Positions 8,722 through 18,329 of a stretch of DNA of 64,000 nt are shown piece after piece. The notes below the pieces were generated by a model. The model had not been told where the DNA came from. It did no database searches and was given only the letters and a program-made list of their open reading frames with translations. Origin of the DNA: JABMQB01 sp963678235 (lineage in GTDB: Bacteria > Bacteroidota > Bacteroidia > Bacteroidales > Prolixibacteraceae); assembly GCA_963678235.1 (NCBI GenBank), contig OY782766.1, positions 1,736,001-1,800,000 of the forward strand, read 5' to 3'. A program made the position numbers and the translations under genes. The number at the start of each line of letters is the position of its first letter. Position 1 is the first letter of the stretch.

Positions 8722-10662
8722 TTATCGAATAATGTTTTTGGAAATTTCTATCCTTTTCAGAAAGGAGTCGATAATTATCTCATAGAGTTTATCCTTCAGA
8801 ACTTCATCTTCAACGTCCGCATCAATATTCGGATTGTCATTAATCTCGATCACATAAACATTCCCATTTATTTCTTTCAGGTCAACACCATACAGACCAT
8901 CTCCAATTAAGGAAGCAGCTTTTTGTGCAGTTTTTAAAACAAGAGGTGGAACTTCAGAAACGGGCAAAGTCTCTGAATCGCCTACTCTCTCTTCTTCTTC
9001 GCCCTGCCAATTATATATTTGCCAATGCCCCTGGGTCATATAATACTTGCAGGCAAAAATCGGCGTGTTATTCAATATCCCAATCCTCCAATCAAAATCG
9101 GAATACATAAATTCCTGGCAAATAACCATATCGGTTTTCTTAAACAAATCATTCAGCGCAATAACTGCTTCTTCTTTGTTATTAACCTTTGTGATACCTA
9201 CCGAAAAAGCGCTATCGGGTTGTTTAATTACCATCGGAAAGTTAAAGGCAGCCAGGTCTTCAGGATGAAAAAGGTTTTTTGTTAAAGGTATTGTATTTGG
9301 TGTAAGTATTTTATTGTGCCTAAACAGTTCATTTTGATAAATTTTGTTCGAACACCTCAAAATCGACCATGGATCGTCAATCACAACCAAACCTTCGGCA
9401 TAGGCATATCTTGAAAGTTCGTAGGTATGGTTATTTACACTGGTCGTTTCACGAATAAACAAAGCGTCAAATTCATTGATTTTATTGATATCGTTTTTTG
9501 TTATAAACTCCACATAAATGCCTTTTTTGTTTGCTGCTTTTTTAAATTTCTTTAAAGCATCAGGACACGAAGGAGGGGTTTTTTCATCCAGGTTTACAAG
9601 AATTGCTAGATCATAAATATAAGAGGTGATCCTGGTTTTGTTAAACCTTCGTTTGTTAAAATATTCTCTTGCAAATTCATTCACAAAAGTCAATTCTGTT
9701 TCATTGAGCTTGGATACATTCAGTGGCTGTATTTTTTTTATAATCCACAACCCATCTTTAATAAAATGAACGCTAAACAGTGGTATTTCGAACAATTGAA
9801 ACAGTTTCATGGCCAGCTTTTTAAACCCCCTGATGTTCGTATGCCCAAAATAGATGTTCAACTGAAAATTATTGGTTTTGATTTTACCTAAGGCAAGCGT
9901 AAGCAATTCGTTTATTTCTTCCGTGAGTGAGCGAATTACATAAATGTTATTTAAATCGCGGATTGTTGCCACATTTGGGATTACACGCTGCCCTCGTGCC
10001 GAAGCAAGCAGCGAAACATAATACCCGTAACTCTGGTATTGGTATGAACCACACAGATTAAAAACCCTGAAATTTGTATCCACATGATATTCCTGATTCG
10101 AAATAAACTCTTTCACCGAAATAATTTTTGCATTCACATCGGAAATCAAAAACGATTTTGGATGGTTTACAACAATTAGGTTCCTTTTTTTGCCACTATT
10201 GTTTGTGGTATTTATATCAAGCTGCATTTTAACACAATCCAAACCAGGCGCATAATAATCACTAACTGTTGTGTAAGGTTTGAACCCCTTCTTTTTGTAC
10301 CATTCAATTAGAGCACTATTTGTCGCATCAGCTTCCAAGATAATGCGTAAATACTTTTTTATTCCCGCAAACTCAATTGCATAATTGAGCAAAGCACTAC
10401 CTGCACCACTATTCCGATATTCTGGCAATACCGAAACAGAATAAATCCTCAAGGACTTTTTATACATAAAAAACACAATTGCCCCAACGGGTTTATTGGC
10501 TTTTTCAACGGCTTCAATTATGCGGACTTCCTGAAATGAACTTATGAGGCTTAGCCTTATATTTTGCTTGCTATTTCTTTGGTTTTCAGAAAATGAGACT
10601 TGCTCTAAATGATCCAAAAACAATAAATCAGAAAGGTCTGATTGCCTTATTTTAAATTGCAT
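8722..10662 (-). CDS. GNAT acetyltransferase - RLAN - ATP-grasp (RimK-like) fusion protein
   Basis: Three-part fusion of 646 residues. Residues 1-152 are a GNAT N-acetyltransferase (SVLPEYRNSGAGSALLNYA acetyl-CoA loop, YKKKGFKPY end). About 155-310 match the RimK-like N-terminal RLAN domain (SYQYQSYGYYVSLLASARGQRVIPNVATI). From about 400 on it is an ATP-grasp ligase of the RimK/glutathione-synthetase type: FPMVIKQPDSAFSVGI (ATP-binding lysine), ICQEFMYSDFDWRIGIL, and the metal-binding end VYVIEINDNPNIDADVED. ATP-grasp enzymes of this type join amino acids to a carboxylate, so a modified peptide or small amide product is plausible, but the substrate is unknown. It stands alone between convergent and divergent neighbours. 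Domain calls are firm; biological role is open. Confidence 0.88.
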   Translation of the reverse strand: MQFKIRQSDLSDLLFLDHLEQVSFSENQRNSKQNIRLSLISSFQEVRIIEAVEKANKPVGAIVFFMYKKSLRIYSVSVLPEYRNSGAGSALLNYAIEFAGIKKYLRIILEADATNSALIEWYKKKGFKPYTTVSDYYAPGLDCVKMQLDINTTNNSGKKRNLIVVNHPKSFLISDVNAKIISVKEFISNQEYHVDTNFRVFNLCGSYQYQSYGYYVSLLASARGQRVIPNVATIRDLNNIYVIRSLTEEINELLTLALGKIKTNNFQLNIYFGHTNIRGFKKLAMKLFQLFEIPLFSVHFIKDGLWIIKKIQPLNVSKLNETELTFVNEFAREYFNKRRFNKTRITSYIYDLAILVNLDEKTPPSCPDALKKFKKAANKKGIYVEFITKNDINKINEFDALFIRETTSVNNHTYELSRYAYAEGLVVIDDPWSILRCSNKIYQNELFRHNKILTPNTIPLTKNLFHPEDLAAFNFPMVIKQPDSAFSVGITKVNNKEEAVIALNDLFKKTDMVICQEFMYSDFDWRIGILNNTPIFACKYYMTQGHWQIYNWQGEEEERVGDSETLPVSEVPPLVLKTAQKAASLIGDGLYGVDLKEINGNVYVIEINDNPNIDADVEDEVLKDKLYEIIIDSFLKRIEISKNIIR

Positions 10663-10904
10663 AATCAGTGCATCAAATATTTCGCAAATAACGTTTTTTT
10701 TTGAATACCAAATTCATTCTCAGGAAAATATTATTTGAGTATTTGTACTTAAATTTTACCAACAAAGAGATGATCGAACAAACAATCTTTTATACAAATG
10801 GATTATCAATGTTATTTTGTTGATATCTAATCATACATTCTTTATTTCATATAGTTTTTTCCATTTCATTAATCCTATTTTTAAAAATCCTAAAGTTTTG
10901 CGTT

Positions 10905-12806
10905 ATGAAAGAATACAAAAAGTTTCAACGATTAATTGAAAGTCTTGAAAATGAATACTTTTTCTATTCTCATGATGTGGACGGAAATTACCAATACATT
11001 AGTCCTTCCGTTGAAAAAATCATTGGCTATTCGGTAAAAGAAGCATTTGGCGGATTGGTTAAACACATGACCGACAGCGAACTAAACCGTAATACCATTG
11101 AAACTTTGAAGAAAAGTGCCATTGGTGAAAAACAAAAAACCTTCGAAATTGAAATCTATACCAAAGACCGCTCGGTTAGGGTTTTAGAATTAACCGAATC
11201 ACCAGTTTTTAATGAAAAAGGGGAAATCATCTTGATTGACGGGGTTGCCCATGACATTACGGAAAGGAAAAAAGCCGATAAGCTAAAAGAGATAAATGCA
11301 AACATATCGGTAGCTTTTGCCAATAGCGATAACCTCAGGGTTTTATGCGAAACAATTCAAATACAGCTTTCAACAATTATTGACACCTCCAACTTTTACA
11401 TTGCCCTTATTAATAAAGAAAAAGATGTGTTAAAAATGGTGTACATGGTTGACCAAAAAGATGGTACCATGGAATTTCCGGCAAAAAAAACCTTGACCAA
11501 ATACCTTATTGAATCCGGGCAAGCTTTATTGGCAACAAAAGAAGAACTTGAGGAGCTGGAGCAAGCTGGAAATTTTATTGTTGCCGGCACCATGCCACAA
11601 CAATGGTTGGGCGTTCCTTTAGTTGAAAAAGAAGAAGTTATTGGTGTGCTGGCTGTTCAAAGTTATGAGTCGAAAGAAGCGTATCAGGAAAGTGATATAG
11701 AAATCCTTGAATTTATTTCATTCCGGATTGGGGCTTTTATTGAAAGAAAGCATTCGGAAGAAATTATTCTCGCTCAGAATATTGAGCTTAAGGAACAAAA
11801 AGAAGAGCTGCAACAAACATTGGAATATTTAAAGAATACCCAGGCGCAGTTGGTACAATCAGAAAAAATGGGTGCACTGGGCAACCTGATCGCGGGCATT
11901 GCCCATGAAATTAACACTCCAATTGGAGCTATTAATGCTTCCATCGGGAATATTAAGGATTCATTGGATTCGTCAATGAAGAACATCTTTCGGGTAATGA
12001 CGAAACTAAGCAAACAAGAATTTGCCATTTTTCTTCGAATAATGATGTTAACCGAAAAAAAGACACCAGCATTAACATCAAAAGAAAAAAGAAGCTATAA
12101 AAAGGAAATTAAACGCAAACTGGAAGACAACAACATACCAAACGCATTTGCCATTACGGAGCACATAATGTACATGGGCTTGTACAACGAAATCGAAAAA
12201 CTACTGCCTTTGTTAGACAACCGCGAAGCCGAATTTATTCTCAAATCGGCAAGGGATATTTTTTCTGTACGTAAAAATTCTGAAAATATATCGATGGCCG
12301 TGGACAAAGCATCAAAAATTGTTTTTGCATTAAAGAAATTTATCCATAAAGATCATGTTGGAAAAAAAGAACAGGCAAATATTATTGATAATATTGAAAC
12401 GGTACTTACCCTTCAACACAACCAATTGAAACAAGGAATCGAAGTAATTAAAGAATACGATGAAATACCGTTAATTTATTGCTATCCTGATGAATTGGTA
12501 CAGGTTTGGATTAATTTAATTTCCAATGCTATCCAGGCAATGAACAATTCGGGAACCATCCATATTTCGATAAAAAACAAAAAATCGGCTATTCTTGTTG
12601 TTATAAAAGATAATGGACCTGGAATACCAAAAGACATTCAGGAAAAAATATTTGAGCCATTTTTTACAACAAAAAGGGCTGGTGAAGGAACCGGAATTGG
12701 CCTTGATATCGTAAAAAGGATAATAGAAAAACATAATGCAGCATTAAAACTGGAAAGTGAAATTGGAAAAGGAACTGCGTTTATCATCACTTTACCTATT
12801 GAATAA
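10905..12806 (+). CDS. PAS-GAF sensor histidine kinase with helical insert in the dimerisation domain
   Basis: Cytoplasmic sensor kinase of 633 residues without membrane segments. PAS domain about 7-117 (YQYISPSVEKIIGYS), PAC end VAHDITERKKA, GAF about 128-275, coiled coil about 278-320. H-box GNLIAGIAHEINTP has the phospho-acceptor His334; N-box Asn541 in LISNAIQAMN; G-boxes KDNGPGIPKDIQEKIF and GEGTGIGLDIV. Between the H-box and the second dimerisation helix lies an extra region of about 100 residues (roughly 355-455, rich in K/E, containing MGLYNEIEKLLPLL), so the kinase is longer than usual there. First of three genes spaced 11 and 2 nt apart, so it probably phosphorylates the receivers that follow. 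Confidence 0.92.
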   Translation: MKEYKKFQRLIESLENEYFFYSHDVDGNYQYISPSVEKIIGYSVKEAFGGLVKHMTDSELNRNTIETLKKSAIGEKQKTFEIEIYTKDRSVRVLELTESPVFNEKGEIILIDGVAHDITERKKADKLKEINANISVAFANSDNLRVLCETIQIQLSTIIDTSNFYIALINKEKDVLKMVYMVDQKDGTMEFPAKKTLTKYLIESGQALLATKEELEELEQAGNFIVAGTMPQQWLGVPLVEKEEVIGVLAVQSYESKEAYQESDIEILEFISFRIGAFIERKHSEEIILAQNIELKEQKEELQQTLEYLKNTQAQLVQSEKMGALGNLIAGIAHEINTPIGAINASIGNIKDSLDSSMKNIFRVMTKLSKQEFAIFLRIMMLTEKKTPALTSKEKRSYKKEIKRKLEDNNIPNAFAITEHIMYMGLYNEIEKLLPLLDNREAEFILKSARDIFSVRKNSENISMAVDKASKIVFALKKFIHKDHVGKKEQANIIDNIETVLTLQHNQLKQGIEVIKEYDEIPLIYCYPDELVQVWINLISNAIQAMNNSGTIHISIKNKKSAILVVIKDNGPGIPKDIQEKIFEPFFTTKRAGEGTGIGLDIVKRIIEKHNAALKLESEIGKGTAFIITLPIE

Positions 12807-12817
12807 AAAGAAAACCT

Positions 12818-13222
12818 ATGAGTAGAAAAGCGATCGTATGTGTTGACGATGAGAACATTATTCTTGAAAGCCTCGGCGAACAGATTGAAAGGATTTTCGG
12901 GGATGAATATATTTATGAATCTGCTGAAAATGCAGATGAAGGACTGGAAGTTATAGCCGAACTATCGGAAGAAGATATTGATGTGCTGGTGATTGTTTCT
13001 GACTGGCTTATGCCCGGAAAAAAGGGTGATGAATTTTTAATTGAAGTTCATGAAAAATTTCCACACATCGTGAAAGTAATGCTTACCGGACAGGCAGATG
13101 AATCTGCCGTGAAGAATGCCAAAGAAAATGCAGATTTGCATGCATGTTTAAATAAACCCTGGACACAAGAAGAGTTAGAGAAAACCATAAGGGCAGGATT
13201 GTCAAAAATTAGGAACGATTAA
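12818..13222 (+). CDS. Stand-alone response-regulator receiver
   Basis: Single CheY-like receiver of 134 residues with no output domain. The acidic pocket is CVDDEN near residue 8, phospho-acceptor Asp62 in VSDWLMPG, conserved Thr in MLTGQAD and Lys in NKPW. It closely resembles the receiver at the start of the next gene (same FG-EY, IILE-L-EQ and LTGQA motifs), which suggests a local duplication. Sits 11 nt after the PAS-GAF kinase and 2 nt before the receiver-kinase, so it is likely a phosphate shuttle or sink in one phosphorelay. Confidence 0.93.
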   Translation: MSRKAIVCVDDENIILESLGEQIERIFGDEYIYESAENADEGLEVIAELSEEDIDVLVIVSDWLMPGKKGDEFLIEVHEKFPHIVKVMLTGQADESAVKNAKENADLHACLNKPWTQEELEKTIRAGLSKIRND

Positions 13223-13224
13223 TT

Positions 13225-14400
13225 ATGAACAAACAGGTAATACTTTGTGTCGACGATGAAGAAATAATTCTTGAGGCTTTACAAGAACAATTGCACTCTA
13301 CATTTGGTAATGAGTACACCATAGAAACTTCGGACAGTGGGGAAGATGCGCTTGAATTTTTTAACGAACTAATTGAAGAGGAAATAAATGTCCCTGTGGT
13401 AATTTCAGATTACATTATGCCTGGCATGAAAGGTGACGATTTGCTGAAAGAAATACACAAGGTTTGTCCGGGTTCTTTGAAAATATTGCTTACGGGTCAA
13501 GCAAGCATTGAAGGGATTAGCAATGCAATTAACAATGCTGAGCTTTACAGGTATATTGCCAAACCCTGGGATAAAGACGACTTGGTGCTTACCGTGAAAG
13601 AAGCTATCCGAAGTTACTTCCAGGAAATGCAAATTAAAAAGCAAAATGAGGAATTGGCAAAGCTCAACGAATCGCTTGAACAAAAAGTGGTTCAACGTAC
13701 AAAAGAATTGGAAAAGGCAAATGCCTCAAAAGATAAATTCTTTTCGATAATTGCCCATGACCTTAAAAATCCGTTCAGTGCATTAATGGGCATATCCGAT
13801 TTATTATTGACCAATTGGGATGATATGCGTGAAGAAGATAAAAAAGAGTTTGTTGCTGATATTTATACATCGTCAGAGAATACATTTAAGCTTCTTCAAA
13901 ACCTTTTGGAATGGTCGCGTTCGCAAACCGGAAGAATGAAGGTTAACCCGACAGAAATATATCCATGCCACATTGTCGATAAAAACATTGAAGTTTTAAA
14001 ACAACACGCAGATAATAAAGGCATTGCCATTGAAAATAATATTCCAGGCCTTCTCTCATGTATAGTCGATGAAAATATGTTTTCGACTGTTGTGAGAAAC
14101 CTTATTTCAAATGCAGTAAAATTTACAAAAGCCGGAGGCCATATTAAAATTAATTATAAAGAAGGAAAATTGAACCACCAGTTCTGCATTAAAGATAACG
14201 GCATAGGAATGGATGAGGCTACCGTTGATAAGATTTTCGACACTAGCGAAAAAATCCAACGAACAGGCACCAACAATGAGGTTGGCACCGGGCTTGGATT
14301 AATTCTATGCAAAGAATTTATTGAGAAAAACGGCGGGGAAATCCAGGTGGAAAGCACCCCCGGCATAGGAAGCACTTTCTGTATAAGCCTTCCTATTTAA
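13225..14400 (+). CDS. Receiver-histidine kinase (N-terminal REC, C-terminal HisKA/HATPase)
   Basis: 391-residue soluble protein with the receiver first and the kinase second. Receiver residues 1-125: CVDDEE near 8, Asp62 in VISDYIMPGMKG, LLTGQAS, AKPWDKDD. A coiled coil (about 130-168) leads to HisKA with His178 in IIAHDLKNPFSAL, then N-box NLISNAVKFTKAGG and G-boxes KDNGIGMD and GTGLGLILCKEF. This arrangement lets input phosphorylation control a second kinase. Third gene of the phosphorelay operon; its stop overlaps by 4 nt the stop of the convergent aminopeptidase gene. The final output regulator is not visible here. Confidence 0.92.
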   Translation: MNKQVILCVDDEEIILEALQEQLHSTFGNEYTIETSDSGEDALEFFNELIEEEINVPVVISDYIMPGMKGDDLLKEIHKVCPGSLKILLTGQASIEGISNAINNAELYRYIAKPWDKDDLVLTVKEAIRSYFQEMQIKKQNEELAKLNESLEQKVVQRTKELEKANASKDKFFSIIAHDLKNPFSALMGISDLLLTNWDDMREEDKKEFVADIYTSSENTFKLLQNLLEWSRSQTGRMKVNPTEIYPCHIVDKNIEVLKQHADNKGIAIENNIPGLLSCIVDENMFSTVVRNLISNAVKFTKAGGHIKINYKEGKLNHQFCIKDNGIGMDEATVDKIFDTSEKIQRTGTNNEVGTGLGLILCKEFIEKNGGEIQVESTPGIGSTFCISLPI

Positions 14401-16175
14401 ACCGGGCTTGTTAAGTCATTTAAATACCCAATCAACTCACTTTCAATCAGAGGACTTAATATTTCCCTTACTTTTTGGTGGTAATTGTTAAGCCATGAAA
14501 TTTCCTCTTTGGTGAGCAGTTCAACATCCAGAAGTTTCTTCTCAATTGGGCAAAGAGAAAGGGTTTCAAACCCGTAAAATTGGGCAAACTCTGTTTTTTC
14601 CTTTTCCACACAAACCATCATATTTTCGGTTCGAAGGCCGTACTTGCCAGTTCGGTACATTGCAGGCTCGTTCGACATCACCATGCCAGGAACAATTGTA
14701 TTTTCATTAAACTCGGCGCGAATAGCCATTGGCCCTTCATGCACCGCTAAAAAGTGCCCGACCCCGTGCCCGGTTCCATGCCCGTAATTTAAGCCATGGT
14801 CCCACAAAGCCTTACGGGCAAGTATGTCCAAATGGCAACCTTTCGTTCCTGCAGGAAATTGCACCGTTGTAAGTGCTATCATTCCTTTCAGCACCAAGGT
14901 AAAATCTTTTTTCTGCTGATCGGTAATCTCTCCCACAACAACAGTTCTGGTAATATCGGTGGTTCCATGCAGGTACTGTCCACCAGAGTCAAATAATAGG
15001 ATTCCTTCTTTTTCAACCGGAAAGGCATTTTCTTCGCCAACGATTAAATGAACCATTGCGCCATGAGCTTTATAGCCAACTATCGGAGGGAAACTTTCGC
15101 CCATAAAATCCTTTTGTTCAGCCCTGAATTCCGCTATTTTTCTTCCAACATTGTATTCTGTGATTTCTTCTTTTCCTATCGCATTTTTTAGCCAGAAATG
15201 GAATTTTAGCAATGCTACCCCATCTTTCACCATTGCCGATTTAAACCCTTCAATTTCTACCGGATTTTTTATGGCCTTTAGTTTTGTCGGAACCGAATTT
15301 CCAAACACAATTTCGCATGATCCAGAAATTGCATTTACAATTGCAGTATTAACAGTTCCTGCGTCAAGCAAAACCTTTTGTCCTTCTAATTGATTTAAAT
15401 AAGTAAAGATTTCATTATATGGCAAAACAATAATTTCCCCGCCTTCCAATCTTGCCTTTAGTTCCTCTGAGATTTTCTCATGCTCCAGAAATAAAACATT
15501 TTTATCCTTCCCAATAATCGCATAAGCAATAAATACCGGATTGTAGGCAACATCCGAACCTCTCAAATTAAAACACCATGCCAGCTCGTCCAACATACTC
15601 ACAATTTGCATATCGGCTCCAGCTTTTTCTATTTCCTCTGCAATTCGTGTCAATTTATTTGTTCGTGAAATACCTGCTATTGCTTCGTCTAATTCAAACA
15701 CTTTATCGGCGGGCAATGCTGGCCTTTTATCCCAAATCTTGTCCAATAAATCAGGCACATAAACCAATTCCATTTCTGCTTCTGCCAATTGTTTTTGAAG
15801 ATGGGAAGCAGTGGAATAAGGAAGCGTAATTGCACTTGTTCCAATTTTGGCATTTTTAGGTAAATTTTGTACAATCCATTGGTCAAAAGGTATTGCATCG
15901 GACACGCGCAGTTTATGCATTTCGAAACATGTCCCTGCCAACTGGTCTTCCGCCTGAATAAAATATCGGGTATCGGTCCACAAAATAGCCTTGTCCATGG
16001 TGATCAGTATTTCACCATAAGAGCCCGTAAACCCGGAGATAAATTCCCTTGTCTTCCAATAATCAGGAAGATATTCACTTGAATGCGGATCGGTACAAGA
16101 AATATAATACGCTTGTAAATTTTCGTTGAGCATGTGTTTTCGCAATGCCTCAACATTTGCTGTAATTTTATTCAT
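14397..16175 (-). CDS. Xaa-Pro aminopeptidase P, M24B family
   Basis: Cytosolic metallopeptidase of 592 residues removing N-terminal residues that precede proline. It has the three-domain layout of the long aminopeptidase P type: two creatinase-like N-terminal domains, then the pita-bread catalytic domain. Metal ligands are visible: Asp in LLFDSGGQYLHG, Asp in TTDITRTV, His in GHGTGHGVGHFLAVHEGP, Glu in MSNEPAMY and Glu in GLRTENMMV. No signal peptide. The ATG overlaps the end of the NUDIX gene by 8 nt, so the two are probably cotranscribed and translationally coupled. Confidence 0.95.
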   Translation of the reverse strand: MNKITANVEALRKHMLNENLQAYYISCTDPHSSEYLPDYWKTREFISGFTGSYGEILITMDKAILWTDTRYFIQAEDQLAGTCFEMHKLRVSDAIPFDQWIVQNLPKNAKIGTSAITLPYSTASHLQKQLAEAEMELVYVPDLLDKIWDKRPALPADKVFELDEAIAGISRTNKLTRIAEEIEKAGADMQIVSMLDELAWCFNLRGSDVAYNPVFIAYAIIGKDKNVLFLEHEKISEELKARLEGGEIIVLPYNEIFTYLNQLEGQKVLLDAGTVNTAIVNAISGSCEIVFGNSVPTKLKAIKNPVEIEGFKSAMVKDGVALLKFHFWLKNAIGKEEITEYNVGRKIAEFRAEQKDFMGESFPPIVGYKAHGAMVHLIVGEENAFPVEKEGILLFDSGGQYLHGTTDITRTVVVGEITDQQKKDFTLVLKGMIALTTVQFPAGTKGCHLDILARKALWDHGLNYGHGTGHGVGHFLAVHEGPMAIRAEFNENTIVPGMVMSNEPAMYRTGKYGLRTENMMVCVEKEKTEFAQFYGFETLSLCPIEKKLLDVELLTKEEISWLNNYHQKVREILSPLIESELIGYLNDLTSPV

Positions 16176-16689
16176 TCTGTAATTTTTTTACAAAGTATTG
16201 CATCGATTTGGCGGGCAATTCGGCAAAGTCAATCTCATTTGGTGCAATAAATTCAAATCCGGTAATATCGTCCATTGGAACAAGATTATCCAGGCTTTTA
16301 GCTTTTACAATAAATGCCAGGTCGGTAGTGAATACATTAAAACCTGAAAACTCATATTCATTGGGATATGAATCAAAATAGCGAAGTTCGGTGACTTCAA
16401 TTCCCAATTCTTCTTTCAATTCCCTGATCAGCGCATTTTCAGCAGATTCGAGCGGATCGACAAATCCGCCAGGAAGATCGAGCATTCCTTTGTTGGGTTC
16501 TACTGCCCTTCGGGTAAATAAAAGTTCATTTTTATCGTTGAAAATTAATCCGGCTACGGCTGTCGAAGAGTTTATAAAGAAATGAAATCCACAACTCCCG
16601 CATTTAAAAGACCTATCGCTCACCGATGGAAATTCGGCACTACCACATCTCGGACAATATTTTATCACATGTAAAGGATGGGAATCCAT
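16168..16689 (-). CDS. NUDIX hydrolase with N-terminal zinc ribbon
   Basis: 173-residue NUDIX pyrophosphohydrolase. A four-cysteine zinc ribbon comes first (YCPRCGS about residues 11-17 and FKCGSCGF about 29-36), as in NADH pyrophosphatases. The NUDIX box is GGFVDPLESAENALIREL followed by KEELGIE (about 75-97), with the catalytic REL-x-EE acidic residues intact. Likely hydrolyses a nucleoside diphosphate linked to another moiety; substrate not determined. Overlaps the aminopeptidase start by 8 nt and follows the esterase gene by 1 nt on the same strand. Confidence 0.9.
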   Translation of the reverse strand: MDSHPLHVIKYCPRCGSAEFPSVSDRSFKCGSCGFHFFINSSTAVAGLIFNDKNELLFTRRAVEPNKGMLDLPGGFVDPLESAENALIRELKEELGIEVTELRYFDSYPNEYEFSGFNVFTTDLAFIVKAKSLDNLVPMDDITGFEFIAPNEIDFAELPAKSMQYFVKKLQNE

Positions 16690-16690
16690 T

Positions 16691-17593
16691 TTATTTTATC
16701 ATTTCGACCGACTTAAGCCAATCGTAAAACAATGAAGTCCAATTGTTCACTGGGAGTCCATTTAGGTGCATCCCAAAACCATGCCCACCTTTATTAAAAA
16801 TATGCATTTCGGCAGGTATGTTGTGTTTTTTAAGTGCCAAATAAAACTCTACGGAGTTTTTTGGAACAACGGCCCTGTCATTGTCGGCCAATACCAGAAA
16901 TGTTGGAGGGGTATTTTTACTCACATGCAATTCATTTGAATAATATGCTTCCAATTCTTCATTTTCACCTTCGCCTATTAAGCTATTTCTTGAGCCATTG
17001 TGCCTAAATTCTGGATTAAACGTAATCACAGGGTATAAAAGCAACATAAAATCAGGCTTGCTGCTTACTTTATCAATTGGATCAGAAGCATTGGCATCTC
17101 CTAAATCGAACCTTGTACCCACAGTGCTGGCAAGGTGCCCACCTGCAGAAGAACCAGCAACGCCAATTTTATTCTCGTTAATTCCCCATTTTTCAGCATT
17201 TGCACGAACTATTTTTATTGCTCTTCGTGCATCCATCGATGGTATTTCATGATGCCCATATGGCAAACGGTATTTAAGGACAATTGAAGCAACTCCCCTT
17301 TCACTTAACCATTGGGCAATATCGTATCCTTCGTGCCCCATCACAACCTTCATATAACCTCCGCCCGGACAGATCACTACTGCTGCGCCCGTGTTTATTT
17401 CTTTTTTAGGAAGGTAAACAAACATTTCTGCTTCCGACACATTAAAGAACCTATGCCCTTCCTGTTCTTCTTCCTGCAAATCCATTCCATTATGGTTTGG
17501 TGCGCCATCGGGCCATACTTTCAATCTAAAATCCTGAGCATTGATACTTAATACAATCGTCATTAAAAAAATGTAGATCCATATTTTTTTCAT
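16691..17593 (-). CDS. Secreted alpha/beta-hydrolase esterase (BD-FAE/acetylxylan-esterase-like)
   Basis: 300-residue exported carboxylesterase. Residues 1-19 are a signal peptide (IFLMTIVLSINAQ). The oxyanion loop CPGGGYMKV near residue 74 and nucleophile elbow GVAGSSAGGHLAST near 145 match the hormone-sensitive-lipase/BD-FAE type; acid is probably Asp in LVLADNDRAVVP and the base is His in NKGGHGFGMH. Related enzymes deacetylate or deferuloylate plant polysaccharides, so a role in glycan use is plausible but unproven. First gene of a compact minus-strand run with NUDIX and aminopeptidase. Confidence 0.87.
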   Translation of the reverse strand: MKKIWIYIFLMTIVLSINAQDFRLKVWPDGAPNHNGMDLQEEEQEGHRFFNVSEAEMFVYLPKKEINTGAAVVICPGGGYMKVVMGHEGYDIAQWLSERGVASIVLKYRLPYGHHEIPSMDARRAIKIVRANAEKWGINENKIGVAGSSAGGHLASTVGTRFDLGDANASDPIDKVSSKPDFMLLLYPVITFNPEFRHNGSRNSLIGEGENEELEAYYSNELHVSKNTPPTFLVLADNDRAVVPKNSVEFYLALKKHNIPAEMHIFNKGGHGFGMHLNGLPVNNWTSLFYDWLKSVEMIK

Positions 17594-17604
17594 CGCTGAA
17601 GTTT

Positions 17605-18138
17605 TTATGATTTAGCTCCCACAAAGTAATCATCTTTGTCGGCAAACAATACATTAAAAGTTGTGAGTGAGCCATAAACACGTGTTATATATTGTTGAAG
17701 GTTGACTTTCTCTTCATCGCTCAGGTTTTTGTGACTGTTAATATTTTGTTCTAAAACCCTCAAGCGGTCCCTTACCATTACTATTTTATGGAAAAAACTT
17801 TCGATAGGCACAACTTTTGCCTGAAGCGCCGGATTCGCAGGCTTTAATTCCATTGATCCGCCAACCCACTTTTCCCCAAGTTCCACAGTTTGCGACAAGC
17901 CATTATATTTATCGAGGATGAATGTCATCACCTCCTCAATTTCTTTCAGGTTGATGCCTTCTTTCACAACAGAATCTTCATTTTTCTCAAGAACAGTTAA
18001 ATCAGTGTTGCGTTTGGTGATTTCAATTTTACCTCCACGCTCAAAAAATATTTCATAAACCGTAAGGTTATTCTTGCTAACAATTCCTTCCCCATATCGA
18101 GGATGTTCAACTCGCGTTCCTACCGTTAATTCTTCCAT
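17605..18138 (-). CDS. Conserved hypothetical protein with N-terminal SH3-like segment
   Basis: 177 residues, no signal peptide or membrane segment. The first 45 residues (VGTRVEHPRYGEGIVSKN, then YEIFFERGGKIEI) look like a small beta-barrel of the kind seen at the ends of CarD or UvrD-type helicases and in many Bacteroidota hypotheticals, where it binds nucleic acid or RNA polymerase. The rest is mostly helical (ILDKYNGLSQTVELGEKWVGG; MVRDRLRVLEQNINSH). Function not recognised. It precedes the esterase by 11 nt on the same strand and may share its transcript. Confidence 0.7.
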   Translation of the reverse strand: MEELTVGTRVEHPRYGEGIVSKNNLTVYEIFFERGGKIEITKRNTDLTVLEKNEDSVVKEGINLKEIEEVMTFILDKYNGLSQTVELGEKWVGGSMELKPANPALQAKVVPIESFFHKIVMVRDRLRVLEQNINSHKNLSDEEKVNLQQYITRVYGSLTTFNVLFADKDDYFVGAKS

Positions 18139-18329
18139 TTTTAATTTAGTACTTAATGATATTGTTTACTATGGTTTAAGATACAACTTGCCCGAATCGC
18201 TTAGTTCCTTTTAAACTGCAATGTATCGTGCATATTTGAATTGGGAATAAATGTAAAATAAATCTATTGGAATAAAAATTCCATCGTAAAAAAGTTCGGT
18301 CAAAAGATCGAATCCATTATTTTTATGCC

